The notes beneath the pieces are model-generated. The model was not told where the DNA came from. It saw only the letters and a program-made list of their open reading frames with translations, and made no database searches. From Chloroflexi bacterium UBA6622 (GTDB lineage: Bacteria > Chloroflexota > UBA11872), in assembly GCA_002433065.1 (NCBI GenBank), contig DJHK01000028.1, positions 144,465-208,464 of the forward strand: a stretch of 64,000 nucleotides of DNA. Direction: 5' to 3'. Positions within the stretch are counted from its first letter, which is position 1; each line of letters opens with the position of its first letter. Below, one piece after another: positions 51,593 to 61,347 of the stretch. Both the position numbers and the translations under genes were made by a program.

Positions 51593-54193
51593 TTATTTTT
51601 CCACGATGGACGTTGAGACTTCGATGATTTTGGGTCGTCCCTCAATAACTTGGAGTTCGAATTCTCGCCCTGCTATTTGTGACTTGTAAAGGATGTTGGC
51701 TAGTTGGTCGTCGACGTATTTGTTTATAAGGCGAGCCACAGGACGAGCTCCCGAATGCCGATTTATGGTCATGGCGACAATTGCATCCAATGCTTCGGAT
51801 GATATGTGCAAGAGGACATTAAGACGCTGAGCCCGGATGGTGGCGTCTGATAAGGCTCTCCGTGCGATTTCCCGAATATATTCCGCTTCAAGTGGATCGA
51901 AAACTATTATTCGATCCAGACGGTTTACCAAAGGGCTAGGCAGATGTTTAACCGCGTGTTGGCGCACTCGTTCTTCGTACACAGCGCTTTTCCCAGCGTA
52001 TTCGGCCTTCTCAAGAAATCCAATGTTGGGTCCCGAGGCGTACTCCACCCCAAAGTTTGATGTCAGCACAACAATAGTGTTCCGAAAATCCACATCACGG
52101 CCATTGGCGTCTTTCATAAGGCCGTCATCCAATATTTGAAGAAGCACCTGCAACGTTTGTGGATGGGCTTTATCGATATCGTCAAACAGGACTACACAGA
52201 ACGGATTACGTCGGACAGCTTCTCCCAGATGGCCCGCATCTTCATAACCGACATATCCGGGTGGAGATCCGATGAGTCTCGACACATTGTGTGACTCTGA
52301 CATCTCGGACATATCGACCCGTACTATGTTTTTAGTAGTCCCGGTCACGAATTCTGCGAGACCCAATGCGGTTTCCGTTTTGCCGACGCCGCTTTCGCCT
52401 AGGAAGAGAAACGATCCAATCGGCCTACGCAAGTCACGCATACCGGCCATGGCACGGCGAAGTGATTTACCCAGTTCTGCTAGGACTTTGTCTTGTCCAA
52501 CTATTCGCTTTTTAAGATGTTCCTCGGTAGTTAAGAATCTTTCTGTTTCCATATGGTCAAGGGCGGCAAGCGGAACACTGGTCCATGAGGCAAGTATCTT
52601 CCCTATGTCTTCCGGACCAATTGTCGGTTCAGAATTCTTGATTTCTTCGCGCCAGGCTTCCCTCTCGTCGTGGAGTTCGTTAAATATCTTCTGTTTGGCA
52701 TGTTGGATATTGTCTGTAGGCGTGGAAGATTTGGGGTGATCAGGTGGATCCTGATCAGCGTTACTCGATTCCTCCTCGGAAATACTAGGGTTATCAGCGC
52801 TAGTGTTGTTTTCCAAGTGTTGTGTTTTGGTCGGTGGATTTTTCAGTTCTTGAAGACGGCGTTCAAGCTCCAGAATTCGATTTGGGGGAGTTAAAAGTGC
52901 AACCTTTGCCGATGCGGATGCTTCATCTACAAGATCTATAGCTTTGTCGGGTAAATGTCGGGATATTAAGAAGCGTTGAGATAGGTGCACGGCAGACTTA
53001 AGACTTTCGTCAGTTATTTTCACGTTGTGATATGACTCATAAACTGGCCGCAACGCTTCGAGGATTCTTAGAGCGTCGTCAGTGTTAGGTTCGTCAACTT
53101 CGATTGGTTGAAGGCGCCGGGTCAGGCTCTTGTCACTAATGATTTTCTGACGGTATTCGCGCCATGTGGTTGCTCCTATTAATTGGATTTCGCCGCGAGC
53201 AAGATGACCCATAAACATGTTTGAGGCATCAAGGGAACCGGAAGCACCACCTGCTCCCACTAATGTATGTATTTCGTCAATAAAGAGAACAACGTCGTTT
53301 TGGGAGCGAACTTCTTTGATGAGCCCTCTACATCGTTCCTCAAAGTCTCCCCGGTGTTTTGTCCCGGCAAGCATCGCCGTCAAATTAACCGAGATTAGAC
53401 GGTGCTTGGCTATTTCTTTGGGAACGTTGCCGTTAACTATCTGGTGAGCTAATCCTTCAACAACAGCCGTTTTCCCAACGCCTGCATCTCCGACCAGTAC
53501 GGGATTATTCTTTCGTCGACGAAGAAGGATTTCGATGACGCGGTTTGTCTCAGATCGACGACCTACGACAGGGTCCAGATAGCCTTCACGTGCGGCCGCG
53601 GTAAGGTCCTTTCCGAACATCGCGAGTGGATCACGTTTTTGTTTCCGACTCTCTCCAACCCTGCCTCGCCGACTGCGATGAGCGGTGCGGTTAGCAGTTG
53701 GTTTTTCGGGTCGATATGCCGATTCAACTCGATGCCGAATAAGCGCAAGCCTGCTCCTGTTAAAAAAATTTACAAGAGTGGCGTTTCGGGACCCTTTAGT
53801 TAAAGAACTGCCGTTTGCGAGCACAGCCAGTAAAAGATGGTCTGTGCCAATAAATCGAACGCCCATTTTTTCTGCCGCTAGCGAAGAGGCTCGTAATACG
53901 TTCTTTCCATGTGTGGATAGGGGACGTCTTCCCGTGTTACTACTTTCCCCGGGCGTTATGGCGTCCAACAAGGATTCTCGCAAGGTATCTAAATCAATTC
54001 GACATTCCTTTAGGACCCGAGCACCTGCTGTTTGAGGTGATCGAAGAATCGCGATCAGAATGTGTTCAGGTGCAATTGTTGGATGTCCAAGCATTGCAGC
54101 TTCAACTTCTGCTTTCCAGAGCACCCGACGGCCTTTAGTGGTTAGGCGCTTCAGGTACTCGGAAGGTATCGATTCTTCTTGGTCAGAAGTCAC
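51593..54193 (-). CDS. clpC: ClpC-like AAA+ unfoldase, divergent
   Basis: 866 residues of the Hsp100 family. Two N-terminal Clp repeats (15-80 and about 92-155; PTIAPEHILIAIL, GTDHLLLAVL) come first. The D1 AAA domain has Walker A GDAGVGKT (Lys241) and Walker B FIDEIHTLVG. A polar Gln/Ser/Asn-rich linker lies at 452-500 where a longer M-domain is usual. The D2 domain has Walker A LGESGVGKT (Lys605), and its Walker B is LFDDIDKAHP, with Asp in place of the usual catalytic Glu at 672. Arg-finger residues are in DKSLTRRLQ and SPLVNRLDR. Start GTG at 54193, weak ribosome site. Partner clpP is not nearby. Confidence 0.88.
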   Translation of the reverse strand: MTSDQEESIPSEYLKRLTTKGRRVLWKAEVEAAMLGHPTIAPEHILIAILRSPQTAGARVLKECRIDLDTLRESLLDAITPGESSNTGRRPLSTHGKNVLRASSLAAEKMGVRFIGTDHLLLAVLANGSSLTKGSRNATLVNFFNRSRLALIRHRVESAYRPEKPTANRTAHRSRRGRVGESRKQKRDPLAMFGKDLTAAAREGYLDPVVGRRSETNRVIEILLRRRKNNPVLVGDAGVGKTAVVEGLAHQIVNGNVPKEIAKHRLISVNLTAMLAGTKHRGDFEERCRGLIKEVRSQNDVVLFIDEIHTLVGAGGASGSLDASNMFMGHLARGEIQLIGATTWREYRQKIISDKSLTRRLQPIEVDEPNTDDALRILEALRPVYESYHNVKITDESLKSAVHLSQRFLISRHLPDKAIDLVDEASASAKVALLTPPNRILELERRLQELKNPPTKTQHLENNTSADNPSISEEESSNADQDPPDHPKSSTPTDNIQHAKQKIFNELHDEREAWREEIKNSEPTIGPEDIGKILASWTSVPLAALDHMETERFLTTEEHLKKRIVGQDKVLAELGKSLRRAMAGMRDLRRPIGSFLFLGESGVGKTETALGLAEFVTGTTKNIVRVDMSEMSESHNVSRLIGSPPGYVGYEDAGHLGEAVRRNPFCVVLFDDIDKAHPQTLQVLLQILDDGLMKDANGRDVDFRNTIVVLTSNFGVEYASGPNIGFLEKAEYAGKSAVYEERVRQHAVKHLPSPLVNRLDRIIVFDPLEAEYIREIARRALSDATIRAQRLNVLLHISSEALDAIVAMTINRHSGARPVARLINKYVDDQLANILYKSQIAGREFELQVIEGRPKIIEVSTSIVEK

Positions 54194-54210
54194 AGGTGTT
54201 TCTTTCGGGA

Positions 54211-54426
54211 CTAGACACCCACCGGCAGTTGATCGACAAGACTTTGTAAGCCTTGGCCGATGCTATCGCCAAGTGAGGTGAGCACGATGATGAGCACCAC
54301 TACAAACACGGTGGACACGAGGGCAAATCCGACTACGGTGCAGCCGCCCCCTGACGTTAGGGAGGTGCCACGGTTCATGTCTGGTTCTGAGTGGTTTGAA
54401 CGGGAAGGGGATGAAGAGGGTTTCAT
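54211..54426 (-). CDS. Hypothetical small single-pass membrane protein
   Basis: 71 residues (or 55 from the internal ATG at 54378). One transmembrane helix, TVVGFALVSTVFVVVLIIVL, is preceded by a Ser/Gly-rich segment and followed by an amphipathic tail GDSIGQGLQSLVDQLPVG. It lies 17 bases upstream of clpC on the same strand. Not recognised. Its closeness to clpC suggests a shared transcript but not a shared role. Confidence 0.5.
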   Translation of the reverse strand: MKPSSSPSRSNHSEPDMNRGTSLTSGGGCTVVGFALVSTVFVVVLIIVLTSLGDSIGQGLQSLVDQLPVGV

Positions 54427-54708
54427 GAATACTCTGGATAATGCCAGAAAAGTTAGTTGAGTATCAGTGGTGATTGATTGGGAACGAAGGATTGAAGGCT
54501 ACGCTCGGTTTAAGCGCAGCATGTACTGACTTGGGTGGCCAAATAATTCTGAGGGATTTGAAGTGTCGACTTTCGTTACTGTCATCGCATCGGTTTGGGG
54601 TTGTACACGGTAAACTTAAGACTTAAGGGTCGAACCAAATGAACCTTCGGAGAAAACGTCTCGGGTACAGAAAAACTTTCACATTTTGATGCCGACGGAT
54701 CTGCATGG

Positions 54709-55170
54709 ATGGTTGATGTCACCAGCAAGTCCGAGTCGGATCGCCGCGCCGTCGCCCGTGGTCGCGTAATGGTAAACCCTTCGACGTTAGCGATGGTTCG
54801 GGACCAGCTTTCGGGTGCAGATACCACCTTGCGGAAGGGTGATGTGCTGGGCGTTGCGCGCTTGGCCGGGATTTTGGCAGCCAAGCGCACAGCCGATCTC
54901 ATTCCGTTATGCCATCCGTTGCCGATCTCAGGTGTGCAGGTGAGCTTGTGTCCGGAAGGCGACGAATCCATTGTGATTGAGGCAAGTGTTCGAACTGTCA
55001 GTCGTACGGGTGTCGAAATGGAAGCTTTGACAGCGGTATCTGTTGCGGCGTTAACGGTTTACGACATGTGTAAGTCTGTTGATCGGGATATGCGGATCAT
55101 GGATATCCACCTCGTTGAAAAACATGGTGGATCCCATGGTGACGCTCAAGCTTCCCGGTCGGAACTCTAA
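54709..55170 (+). CDS. moaC: Cyclic pyranopterin monophosphate synthase MoaC, possible 5' frameshift
   Basis: 153 residues from ATG 54709. With MoaA, MoaC makes cyclic pyranopterin for molybdenum cofactor. Motifs are MVDVTSKSESDRRAVARG, KRTADLIPLCHPLPISGVQV and TGVEMEALTAVSVAALTVYDMCKS. The usual N-terminus (LSHFDADGSAWMVDV) can be read upstream of 54709 in the same frame but has no start codon. ATG at 54639 with AAGGG 9 bases upstream would give MNLRRKRLGYRKLSHFDADG if one A is removed from the A5 run at 54671-54675. Without that, translation from 54709 lacks about 14 residues. 54427-54638 holds nothing I can support. Confidence 0.85.
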   Translation: MVDVTSKSESDRRAVARGRVMVNPSTLAMVRDQLSGADTTLRKGDVLGVARLAGILAAKRTADLIPLCHPLPISGVQVSLCPEGDESIVIEASVRTVSRTGVEMEALTAVSVAALTVYDMCKSVDRDMRIMDIHLVEKHGGSHGDAQASRSEL

Positions 55171-55188
55171 AGTTGAAAGGAGCCTCGA

Positions 55189-57714
55189 GTGGACGAACAT
55201 CCCGCTGAATCCGTTGATATCGAATCCATAGATATCGCGAAGGAAATGGAAACGTCGTATATCGACTATGCGATGAGCACGATAGTTTCTCGTGCTATTC
55301 CAGATGTGCGTGATGGTCTGAAGCCCGTCCAGCGTCGCCTCCTGTACTCGATGGATGAATTGGGAGGAAGTCCGAACTCCGCCTATAAAAAATCGGCTCG
55401 TATTGTTGGGGACACGATGGGTAAATACCATCCCCATGGTGATCAGGCGCTGTATGACGCGCTTGTGCGCATGGCACAAGATTTTTCGTTGCGTTATTGC
55501 CTGGTTGATGGCCAGGGGAACTTCGGATCCGTGGATGGGGATCCTGCGGCGGCGATGCGGTACACCGAAACACGTCTGACCCAGCTTTCCGCGGCTATGC
55601 TCGACGACATTGATCGCGACACGGTTGATTTTGTAGACAATTTTGACGGTAGTGCGGAGATGCCGGAAGTTTTGCCTTCTGTAATTCCTAACTTGTTGGT
55701 TAACGGAGCGACAGGTATTGCGGTTGGCATGGCTACAAGTATGCCCCCGCACAACTTGCGTGAAATTGGGCGCGCGATCGAGCAGTACATTGATGACCCC
55801 GAGGTTTCCTCGCGTGATCTCATGCGAAATGTCAAAGGACCCGATTTTCCGACGGGTGGGATCGTTTATGACGATGGATTAGAACAGGCGTATACGCAGG
55901 GGCGGGGGCGGGTGACCGTTTTAGCCGATGTGCAGAAGGAAGAAGTCCGGGGGAATACTGACGCGTGGGTTATCCATGATCTGCCCTACATGGTTAACAA
56001 GGCGAATCTGGTGGAACGAATCGCCACGCTAGTCCGCGACAAGGTTATTGAGGATATTCGAGATATAAGGGACGAATCGGACCGTCATGGAATGCGTGTG
56101 GTAATTGAGTTGCGTAACCGTCATGATGGGACGGCTTGGGAGGTCCTTAATAGGCTCTTCAAGCATACGGCGCTTCGAACTACTTTTAGCATCAATAATC
56201 TGGCTTTAGTTCCAAATGAAATGCCTGAAGGTGAGCACGCCGGCGTAGGTCAGCCTGAGCAACTTTCTCTACGTCGACTTATTGAACTGTTCGTGAAACA
56301 TCGACAAATCGTTGTACGTCGTCGTGCAGCGTTCGATCTTCGGAAAGCGGAGGCCCGCGAACACTTACTTGAGGGCTATGCCATTGCTCTCGAGAAGATT
56401 GATGATGTGATTAAAGTTATTCGTGCGGCCGACGACACAGAGTCGGCTCGGAATGAATTGATGCAGGGGTTTGGACTCACTGAGATACAAGCGAATGCCA
56501 TTCTGGATATGCAGCTTCGCCGGCTTGTACGTTTGGAGCGTGATCAAATTCTGGAGGAACTCAAGTCGGTTCGGGCAAATATCAAGGAATTGAAGGCTAC
56601 ATTGGCTGACGAAGCTCGAATTCTGGAGATTATTCGGACTGAAACACGCGAGGTAACTGAAAAGTTCGGTGACGAACGAAAAACAGAGATTAGGAAGGGG
56701 TCGGCTGGGGACTTTAATGCAGAAGACTTGGTAGCCGACGAGGATTGCCTGGTGACGATGTCTTCTGCCGGATACGTCAAGCGTGTTCCGGCAAACACAT
56801 ATAGGCGTCAGGGGCGTGGAGGCAAAGGTATCCGCGGTTTCCGGAGTAAGACCGGGGGAATTATCGAGCATTTTCTTGTAGCGAACACGCATGACCATCT
56901 GCTCTTTTTTACCAACAAGGGAAAGGTGTACCGGGTACGGGCGTATGAATTGCCGGAGCAAGGGCGTGACGCGCAGGGACACAATCTGGTCAATCTGCTG
57001 CCAGTTGAGGAGGGTGAGCGGGCTACTGCCGTTTTAGCTATTCCGAATTTTGAGGCTGGCGACTATCTGGTATTTGGTACTAGGCGGGGTGAAGTTAAAC
57101 GGTCAGCATTGACGCAATTCGTGTCGGTGCGGAGCAACGGATTGCTGGCCATGGATGTTGATGATGACGACGAGTTGGCCTGGGTTCGACTTGTGACTGA
57201 TGAGACGCATGTGATGTTCTTTACACGCAATGGAATGTCGATTCGATTCATGCTTGACGATATTCGGGCTAGTGGTCGGACGAGCGGAGGAGTGAGGGCA
57301 ATTCGCCTTGGAGCCAACGATGAAGTCGTAGCGATGGATCTAACCTCAGACGAAGGATTTGTCTTACTGGTAACTGAGAGTGGCTACGGCAAAAAAATGG
57401 ATGTGAACGAATTTCGCCCACAGGGTCGTGGCGGACAAGGTTTGAAGGCCATCAACTTAGGCGAAAAGAATAAGAAGGTCGCAGATGCTCGGACGTTATT
57501 GAGTAAAGACGAGGAGATTGCTTTTGTTACGTCCGATGGCCAAGTAATGAGGTGTGGATGCGCAGCGATTCGGCCGCTAAAGAGGGCTGCGGCAGGCGTG
57601 ATTGTGATGCGAATGGATGCTGCTGAAACGTTACTTCGGGTAGCCCGCTTGGCAGATGGTCGGGAAGTTGATGCTGGAAAGAACGCCATAGTTGAGTCAG
57701 GTGAAAATTCCTGA
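55189..57714 (+). CDS. gyrA: DNA gyrase subunit A
   Basis: 841 residues, the DNA-breaking subunit of gyrase. It has IVSRAIPDVRDGLKPVQRRLL, the catalytic Tyr125 in AAMRYTETRL, GATGIAVGMATSMPPHNL, and six C-terminal beta-pinwheel repeats. The GyrA-box is QGRGGKG (YRRQGRGGKGIRGF), with a related RPQGRGGQG later. In the quinolone-resistance region the sequence is HPHGDQALYD, so position 86 (E. coli Ser83) is Gln, encoded by CAG at 55444. Start GTG at 55189 with AAAGGAG upstream. The C-terminus is short and not acidic-tailed. Confidence 0.97.
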   Translation: MDEHPAESVDIESIDIAKEMETSYIDYAMSTIVSRAIPDVRDGLKPVQRRLLYSMDELGGSPNSAYKKSARIVGDTMGKYHPHGDQALYDALVRMAQDFSLRYCLVDGQGNFGSVDGDPAAAMRYTETRLTQLSAAMLDDIDRDTVDFVDNFDGSAEMPEVLPSVIPNLLVNGATGIAVGMATSMPPHNLREIGRAIEQYIDDPEVSSRDLMRNVKGPDFPTGGIVYDDGLEQAYTQGRGRVTVLADVQKEEVRGNTDAWVIHDLPYMVNKANLVERIATLVRDKVIEDIRDIRDESDRHGMRVVIELRNRHDGTAWEVLNRLFKHTALRTTFSINNLALVPNEMPEGEHAGVGQPEQLSLRRLIELFVKHRQIVVRRRAAFDLRKAEAREHLLEGYAIALEKIDDVIKVIRAADDTESARNELMQGFGLTEIQANAILDMQLRRLVRLERDQILEELKSVRANIKELKATLADEARILEIIRTETREVTEKFGDERKTEIRKGSAGDFNAEDLVADEDCLVTMSSAGYVKRVPANTYRRQGRGGKGIRGFRSKTGGIIEHFLVANTHDHLLFFTNKGKVYRVRAYELPEQGRDAQGHNLVNLLPVEEGERATAVLAIPNFEAGDYLVFGTRRGEVKRSALTQFVSVRSNGLLAMDVDDDDELAWVRLVTDETHVMFFTRNGMSIRFMLDDIRASGRTSGGVRAIRLGANDEVVAMDLTSDEGFVLLVTESGYGKKMDVNEFRPQGRGGQGLKAINLGEKNKKVADARTLLSKDEEIAFVTSDGQVMRCGCAAIRPLKRAAAGVIVMRMDAAETLLRVARLADGREVDAGKNAIVESGENS

Positions 57715-57778
57715 TCTTCCGATACCGCCGTTAGTTTTCAGATCTAGATGAAGGTCTAATGCTTTTTGATTCAACAGG

Positions 57779-59764
57779 TTAGGCTGTATTTGCTGAGGCA
57801 CTCTGCTCTCTTTTTAAATAAACAAGCAGCGCAGCAATGTCCGATGGGGTTACTCCTTCCAATCTCCCTGCTTGGCCTACGGTTGTTGGTTTAAAACGTT
57901 GTAGACGCTCTCGGGCTTCGGTCCTTATCGCTTGAAAAGATTCAAAACGAATATCGGTTGGGATCATATGGTTTTCCATAGCAGCAGCGTTTCTTACCTG
58001 AGCTTCTTGCTGGCGCACATATCCCGCGTACTTGATTTCGAACTCGATGTGCGCCGCTGCTGCCGGTGATGGTGGGGCGGTTCCTGAGAGGTTTGCTATG
58101 AGGTCACATGTCACGCCAGGACGGCCCAGCAGATTTATGGCTGGCACGGCTTGCTGCAAGGGAGAGATGTTTGCCGCCTTTAGCTGGTCCGCCACAGTCT
58201 GCGTTGGTTGAATCCGGAGACTTTCCAGCCACGTACGAGCCGCTGCAGCATCTTTCTGACGCTCTTTAAGTTTCCGTGCTCTACGATCTGAAGCGAGACT
58301 CAGGTTGTGTCCGAGCTCTGTCAAACGAAGATCTGCACTGTCATGGCGCAAAAGTAGTCGGTATTCGGCTCTAGAGGTGTGTAGACGATAGGGTTCGGTC
58401 AGGTCGCTTGTTATGAGGTCATCGATCATCACACCTATGTACGCTTGGGATCTCTTAAGTTCCAAAGCGCTTTCGTTTCGTGCGTGGCGGGCGGCGTTGA
58501 TGCCGGCGACAATTCCTTGGGCCGCGGCTTCTTCGTACCCGGTTGTTCCATTGATTTGACCGGCAAGAAACAAATTCCTTGCCGTACGAACTTCCAATGA
58601 ACGGTGGAGCTGACATGGATGGACGAAGTCGTACTCCACTGCATAACCAGGCTTGAGAATCTCAGCGTTTTCTAGGCCCGGAATAGATCGAATCATTTGG
58701 GCTTGTACGTCTTCCGGAAGACTGGTGTTAGCACCTTGGACGTATACCTCCTGTGTCCTAAACCCTTCTGGCTCTAGAAAAAGGCCATGTGCGTCTTTGG
58801 ATGCAAATCGGACAACTTTGTCTTCAATTGACGGACAGTACCGAGGACCTGTGGCTTTTATAGCGCCGTTATGAATAGGGGCTCGATGCAAGTTTGATTT
58901 GATGATCTCGTGTGTAATGGATGTCGTATGGACTTGGTAGCAGGACATTTGGACTCGCCAGTCCGTTGGAAGGATATTGGGATATACGGGATCCGGCGTT
59001 CCCGTATGCCATTCGGAAGGTGATGGTGGATCAAAGCTAAACCAAAGAGGATCTGGGCTGCCCTGCTGTACACGGGTTTTCGAGAAATTGATGGTGTTCG
59101 CTGCGATTCGTGGTGGGGTGCCCGTCTTTAGCCGGCCAAGTTCAAGGCCGTGTTTCTTGAGATCGTTGGAAAGCGATGTAGCTGGTTGCTCTCCTCTACG
59201 TCCACCGTGGGATTCATCGTCACCGATGATCACTCGACCTTTCAGGAAGGTTCCGGTGGTGATTATTGTTGCATGAGCATGAAACTCCATGCCTTCTCGG
59301 GTGCGAATACCACCTATTTGCCATAGGCGGGCTCCTCGAGATGAATCAATTTGTTCCCAAAGCAGGCTGTCGACGTGTGCCTCTAGAATTTCTAGCCCGG
59401 GCTGTAACTTGAGGACGTTGGCCATCATCGCGCTGTAGGCATGTTTGTCGCACTGAGCTCTTAACGCACGTACTGCGGGGCCCTTGCCTGTATTTAGCTC
59501 GCGGATCTGGATCTGTGTACGGTCCGCGTTACGCCCCATTTCACCACCAAGAGCGTCGATTTCCCTGACCAGGTTTCCCTTTGCCGGACCTCCGATGGAT
59601 GGATTACATGGCATTTGTGCGATGGTCGAAAGATTGGTTGTAATTAGCAGTGTTTGGCGGCCGATCCGAGCGGAAGCTAAACTCGCCTCGCATCCGGCAT
59701 GACCGGCGCCGACTACTATGACGTCCCAAGTTTTGCCACTTCTTGGGGTTTGAGTGTTTTTCAT
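57779..59764 (-). CDS. mnmG: tRNA uridine-5-carboxymethylaminomethyl modification enzyme MnmG (GidA)
   Basis: About 661 residues. The FAD/NADH protein with MnmE adds the cmnm group at U34 of several tRNAs. The FAD loop is WDVIVVGAGHAGCEASLASA, followed by MPCNPSIGGPAKGNLVREIDALGGEMG, RELNTGKGPAVRALRAQ, GTFLKGRVIIG and LKTGTPPRIAANT. The C-terminal helical domain has LYRLHTSRAEYRLLLRHDSADLRLTELG. Start ATG at 59764 with AAGG just upstream. It is convergent with gyrA; mnmE and rsmG are not here. Confidence 0.95.
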   Translation of the reverse strand: MKNTQTPRSGKTWDVIVVGAGHAGCEASLASARIGRQTLLITTNLSTIAQMPCNPSIGGPAKGNLVREIDALGGEMGRNADRTQIQIRELNTGKGPAVRALRAQCDKHAYSAMMANVLKLQPGLEILEAHVDSLLWEQIDSSRGARLWQIGGIRTREGMEFHAHATIITTGTFLKGRVIIGDDESHGGRRGEQPATSLSNDLKKHGLELGRLKTGTPPRIAANTINFSKTRVQQGSPDPLWFSFDPPSPSEWHTGTPDPVYPNILPTDWRVQMSCYQVHTTSITHEIIKSNLHRAPIHNGAIKATGPRYCPSIEDKVVRFASKDAHGLFLEPEGFRTQEVYVQGANTSLPEDVQAQMIRSIPGLENAEILKPGYAVEYDFVHPCQLHRSLEVRTARNLFLAGQINGTTGYEEAAAQGIVAGINAARHARNESALELKRSQAYIGVMIDDLITSDLTEPYRLHTSRAEYRLLLRHDSADLRLTELGHNLSLASDRRARKLKERQKDAAAARTWLESLRIQPTQTVADQLKAANISPLQQAVPAINLLGRPGVTCDLIANLSGTAPPSPAAAAHIEFEIKYAGYVRQQEAQVRNAAAMENHMIPTDIRFESFQAIRTEARERLQRFKPTTVGQAGRLEGVTPSDIAALLVYLKREQSASANTA

Positions 59765-59899
59765 GTCCTTATCTTCACACGATGGTTGCAAAAAGGTGGA
59801 TCTATGGACCTGAACATACGGTCTTAACCTAGATATACTCTCTGTGTTCTAGCTCTCGTCAATAGAATTTCGGCCGAGTTGTTCTAGAACCTAATCACC

Positions 59900-60628
59900 G
59901 TGCACGAAGCCGAACCGACCGCTCAGTTAATTGACGCTTTTGTCGTTCCGACGACTAAAGGTGCTGCGGTGTTTGTTGAAACTCATTACTGCGAGCTAGA
60001 TGCTGAAACGGGACCCTTTCAGCTGGCGATTTACAGTCCTATGGTGCTGTCCCGAGGTGAACAGGCCATCATAAGATCTCGCGTTGAAGGTGATCTTTTT
60101 ACGAACGCCGTACGAAATTGCCAACTTGGCAACCGTTGGTTTTTGGAACTTTGTATGGGGCTCGTGGGTCTTGGCGTCTTTGCGTTGTTGGTCGCATTTC
60201 TAACAATTAACTATGTAGCGATTTTTGCAGCTATTTTTTGGGCACTACCGTTCGGTTTTGGCCCTCTGGCTGTTCAGGCATTGCGATCAGTTCGGTTCAG
60301 ACGGGTAGGCAAGCGGGCACGAAGCACTCTGCAGTGTGGGGAATTTCTCCCGGAAGTTGTGGTGGGACGTAACGGCGATGCTGTGGCCCGTCTTCGCGAG
60401 CTGTGGAGTGTTGTGGAGTCGAAAGATCAGTTTGTTGATGTAATGCGTTTGGAACACGAGGCTCGTTTTCGTGCACGTTGGCCGGCCGCTGCTTTGTTTT
60501 ATCGAAAGCTGGCCCGTCTCTCGCCTGGCCATAATCAAGCCTCCCTTCTACGAAGGGTCATATTTAAGGCTGGCGAATGGTTTGAGCCTGACGCTACTCC
60601 TAGGCTTATTGCGACTCGGTCACGATGA
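59900..60628 (+). CDS. Hypothetical two-helix membrane protein, first gene of coupled operon
   Basis: 242 residues, not recognised. Two adjacent membrane helices lie at about 82-103 and 105-128 (FLELCMGLVGLGVFALLVAFL; YVAIFAAIFWALPFGFGPLA). The N-terminal 80 residues are beta-rich (GAAVFVETHYCEL, QLAIYSP) and the C-terminal 110 are basic and helical (RFRRVGKRARS, LEHEARFRARW). Start GTG at 59900. The next gene starts inside its stop (ATGA at 60625-60628). Confidence 0.65.
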   Translation: MHEAEPTAQLIDAFVVPTTKGAAVFVETHYCELDAETGPFQLAIYSPMVLSRGEQAIIRSRVEGDLFTNAVRNCQLGNRWFLELCMGLVGLGVFALLVAFLTINYVAIFAAIFWALPFGFGPLAVQALRSVRFRRVGKRARSTLQCGEFLPEVVVGRNGDAVARLRELWSVVESKDQFVDVMRLEHEARFRARWPAAALFYRKLARLSPGHNQASLLRRVIFKAGEWFEPDATPRLIATRSR

Positions 60629-61347
60629 TTAACTTGTCGTGCTGGGCCGTACCAATCCGAGATGGATACGTTCTTCGGGCTGATCAGTCGGCCGTCTCCC
60701 TGTTCGGTTCTGCTCCTGCTCGAAATCCTCAGTTTTGGGGGTGGAGCATTACTGTCGTGCACCCGCAGGAGCCCATGTTTTCTGCTCCGTTGGCTCGACG
60801 CGCGGCGATTTTCGCAGTTGACTATTTGCGCCATGCTAGTGACTTCAAAACTTTTCGGGCGGTCGGAAATAGAAATTGGTGGACTGAGCGAGGTCTTGGT
60901 TTCGTACTGATTCTTGTATCGGGGGGGCACTGGGTCCCTGCTTTGGCTGGAATTTGGTTGTTGGTAGGACATCGGTGGCTGCGCCGGCTTATAGGACTCG
61001 ATGCAGGAATTTCCTCAGTTCCTGTTTCTCCGACTCAAGAGCCTAGGATTGTGTCAGAAGTTCATGATGGCTTAGCCAAGATTGGCCGGGCTATCGACGG
61101 TATTGACGATGTTCTAGTTGCATATGCAGCGGCGGCTACATATGCCCGAGTTGAGGGTCTCGAACAGGTAGCCGAGGTGTATGACTCGCTTGCTGGAGGT
61201 GTGCACCCCGCGCAGTTGGATCCTGACCTAGGGTTCTGGGTCGGAAACGAGATAGTTCATGATGTTTCACGGCCTGCTTTGCCACCGCCGTGTGATGAGC
61301 ACGATTCCAGTAATAGTGATCTCAGTGAGGAGAGTAGAACTCGGTGA
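60625..61347 (+). CDS. Hypothetical membrane-associated protein, second gene of coupled operon
   Basis: 240 residues, not recognised. The N-terminal region reads like a peripheral beta domain (LSCWAVPIRDGYVLRADQSA), a hydrophobic segment lies at about 90-118 (LGFVLILVSG, HWVPALAGIWLLVG), and the C-terminal half has helices (GLAKIGRAIDGIDDVLVAYAAAATYARV). It overlaps neighbours at both ends: ATGA with the gene before and GTGA with the gene after. Confidence 0.65.
   Translation: MINLSCWAVPIRDGYVLRADQSAVSLFGSAPARNPQFWGWSITVVHPQEPMFSAPLARRAAIFAVDYLRHASDFKTFRAVGNRNWWTERGLGFVLILVSGGHWVPALAGIWLLVGHRWLRRLIGLDAGISSVPVSPTQEPRIVSEVHDGLAKIGRAIDGIDDVLVAYAAAATYARVEGLEQVAEVYDSLAGGVHPAQLDPDLGFWVGNEIVHDVSRPALPPPCDEHDSSNSDLSEESRTR

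Noticed and set aside
56365..56982. Minus-strand open frame of 205 residues inside gyrA
   Set aside because: It lies wholly within the gyrA coding region on the other strand and its Cys/Phe-rich translation has no homology; gyrA is certain.
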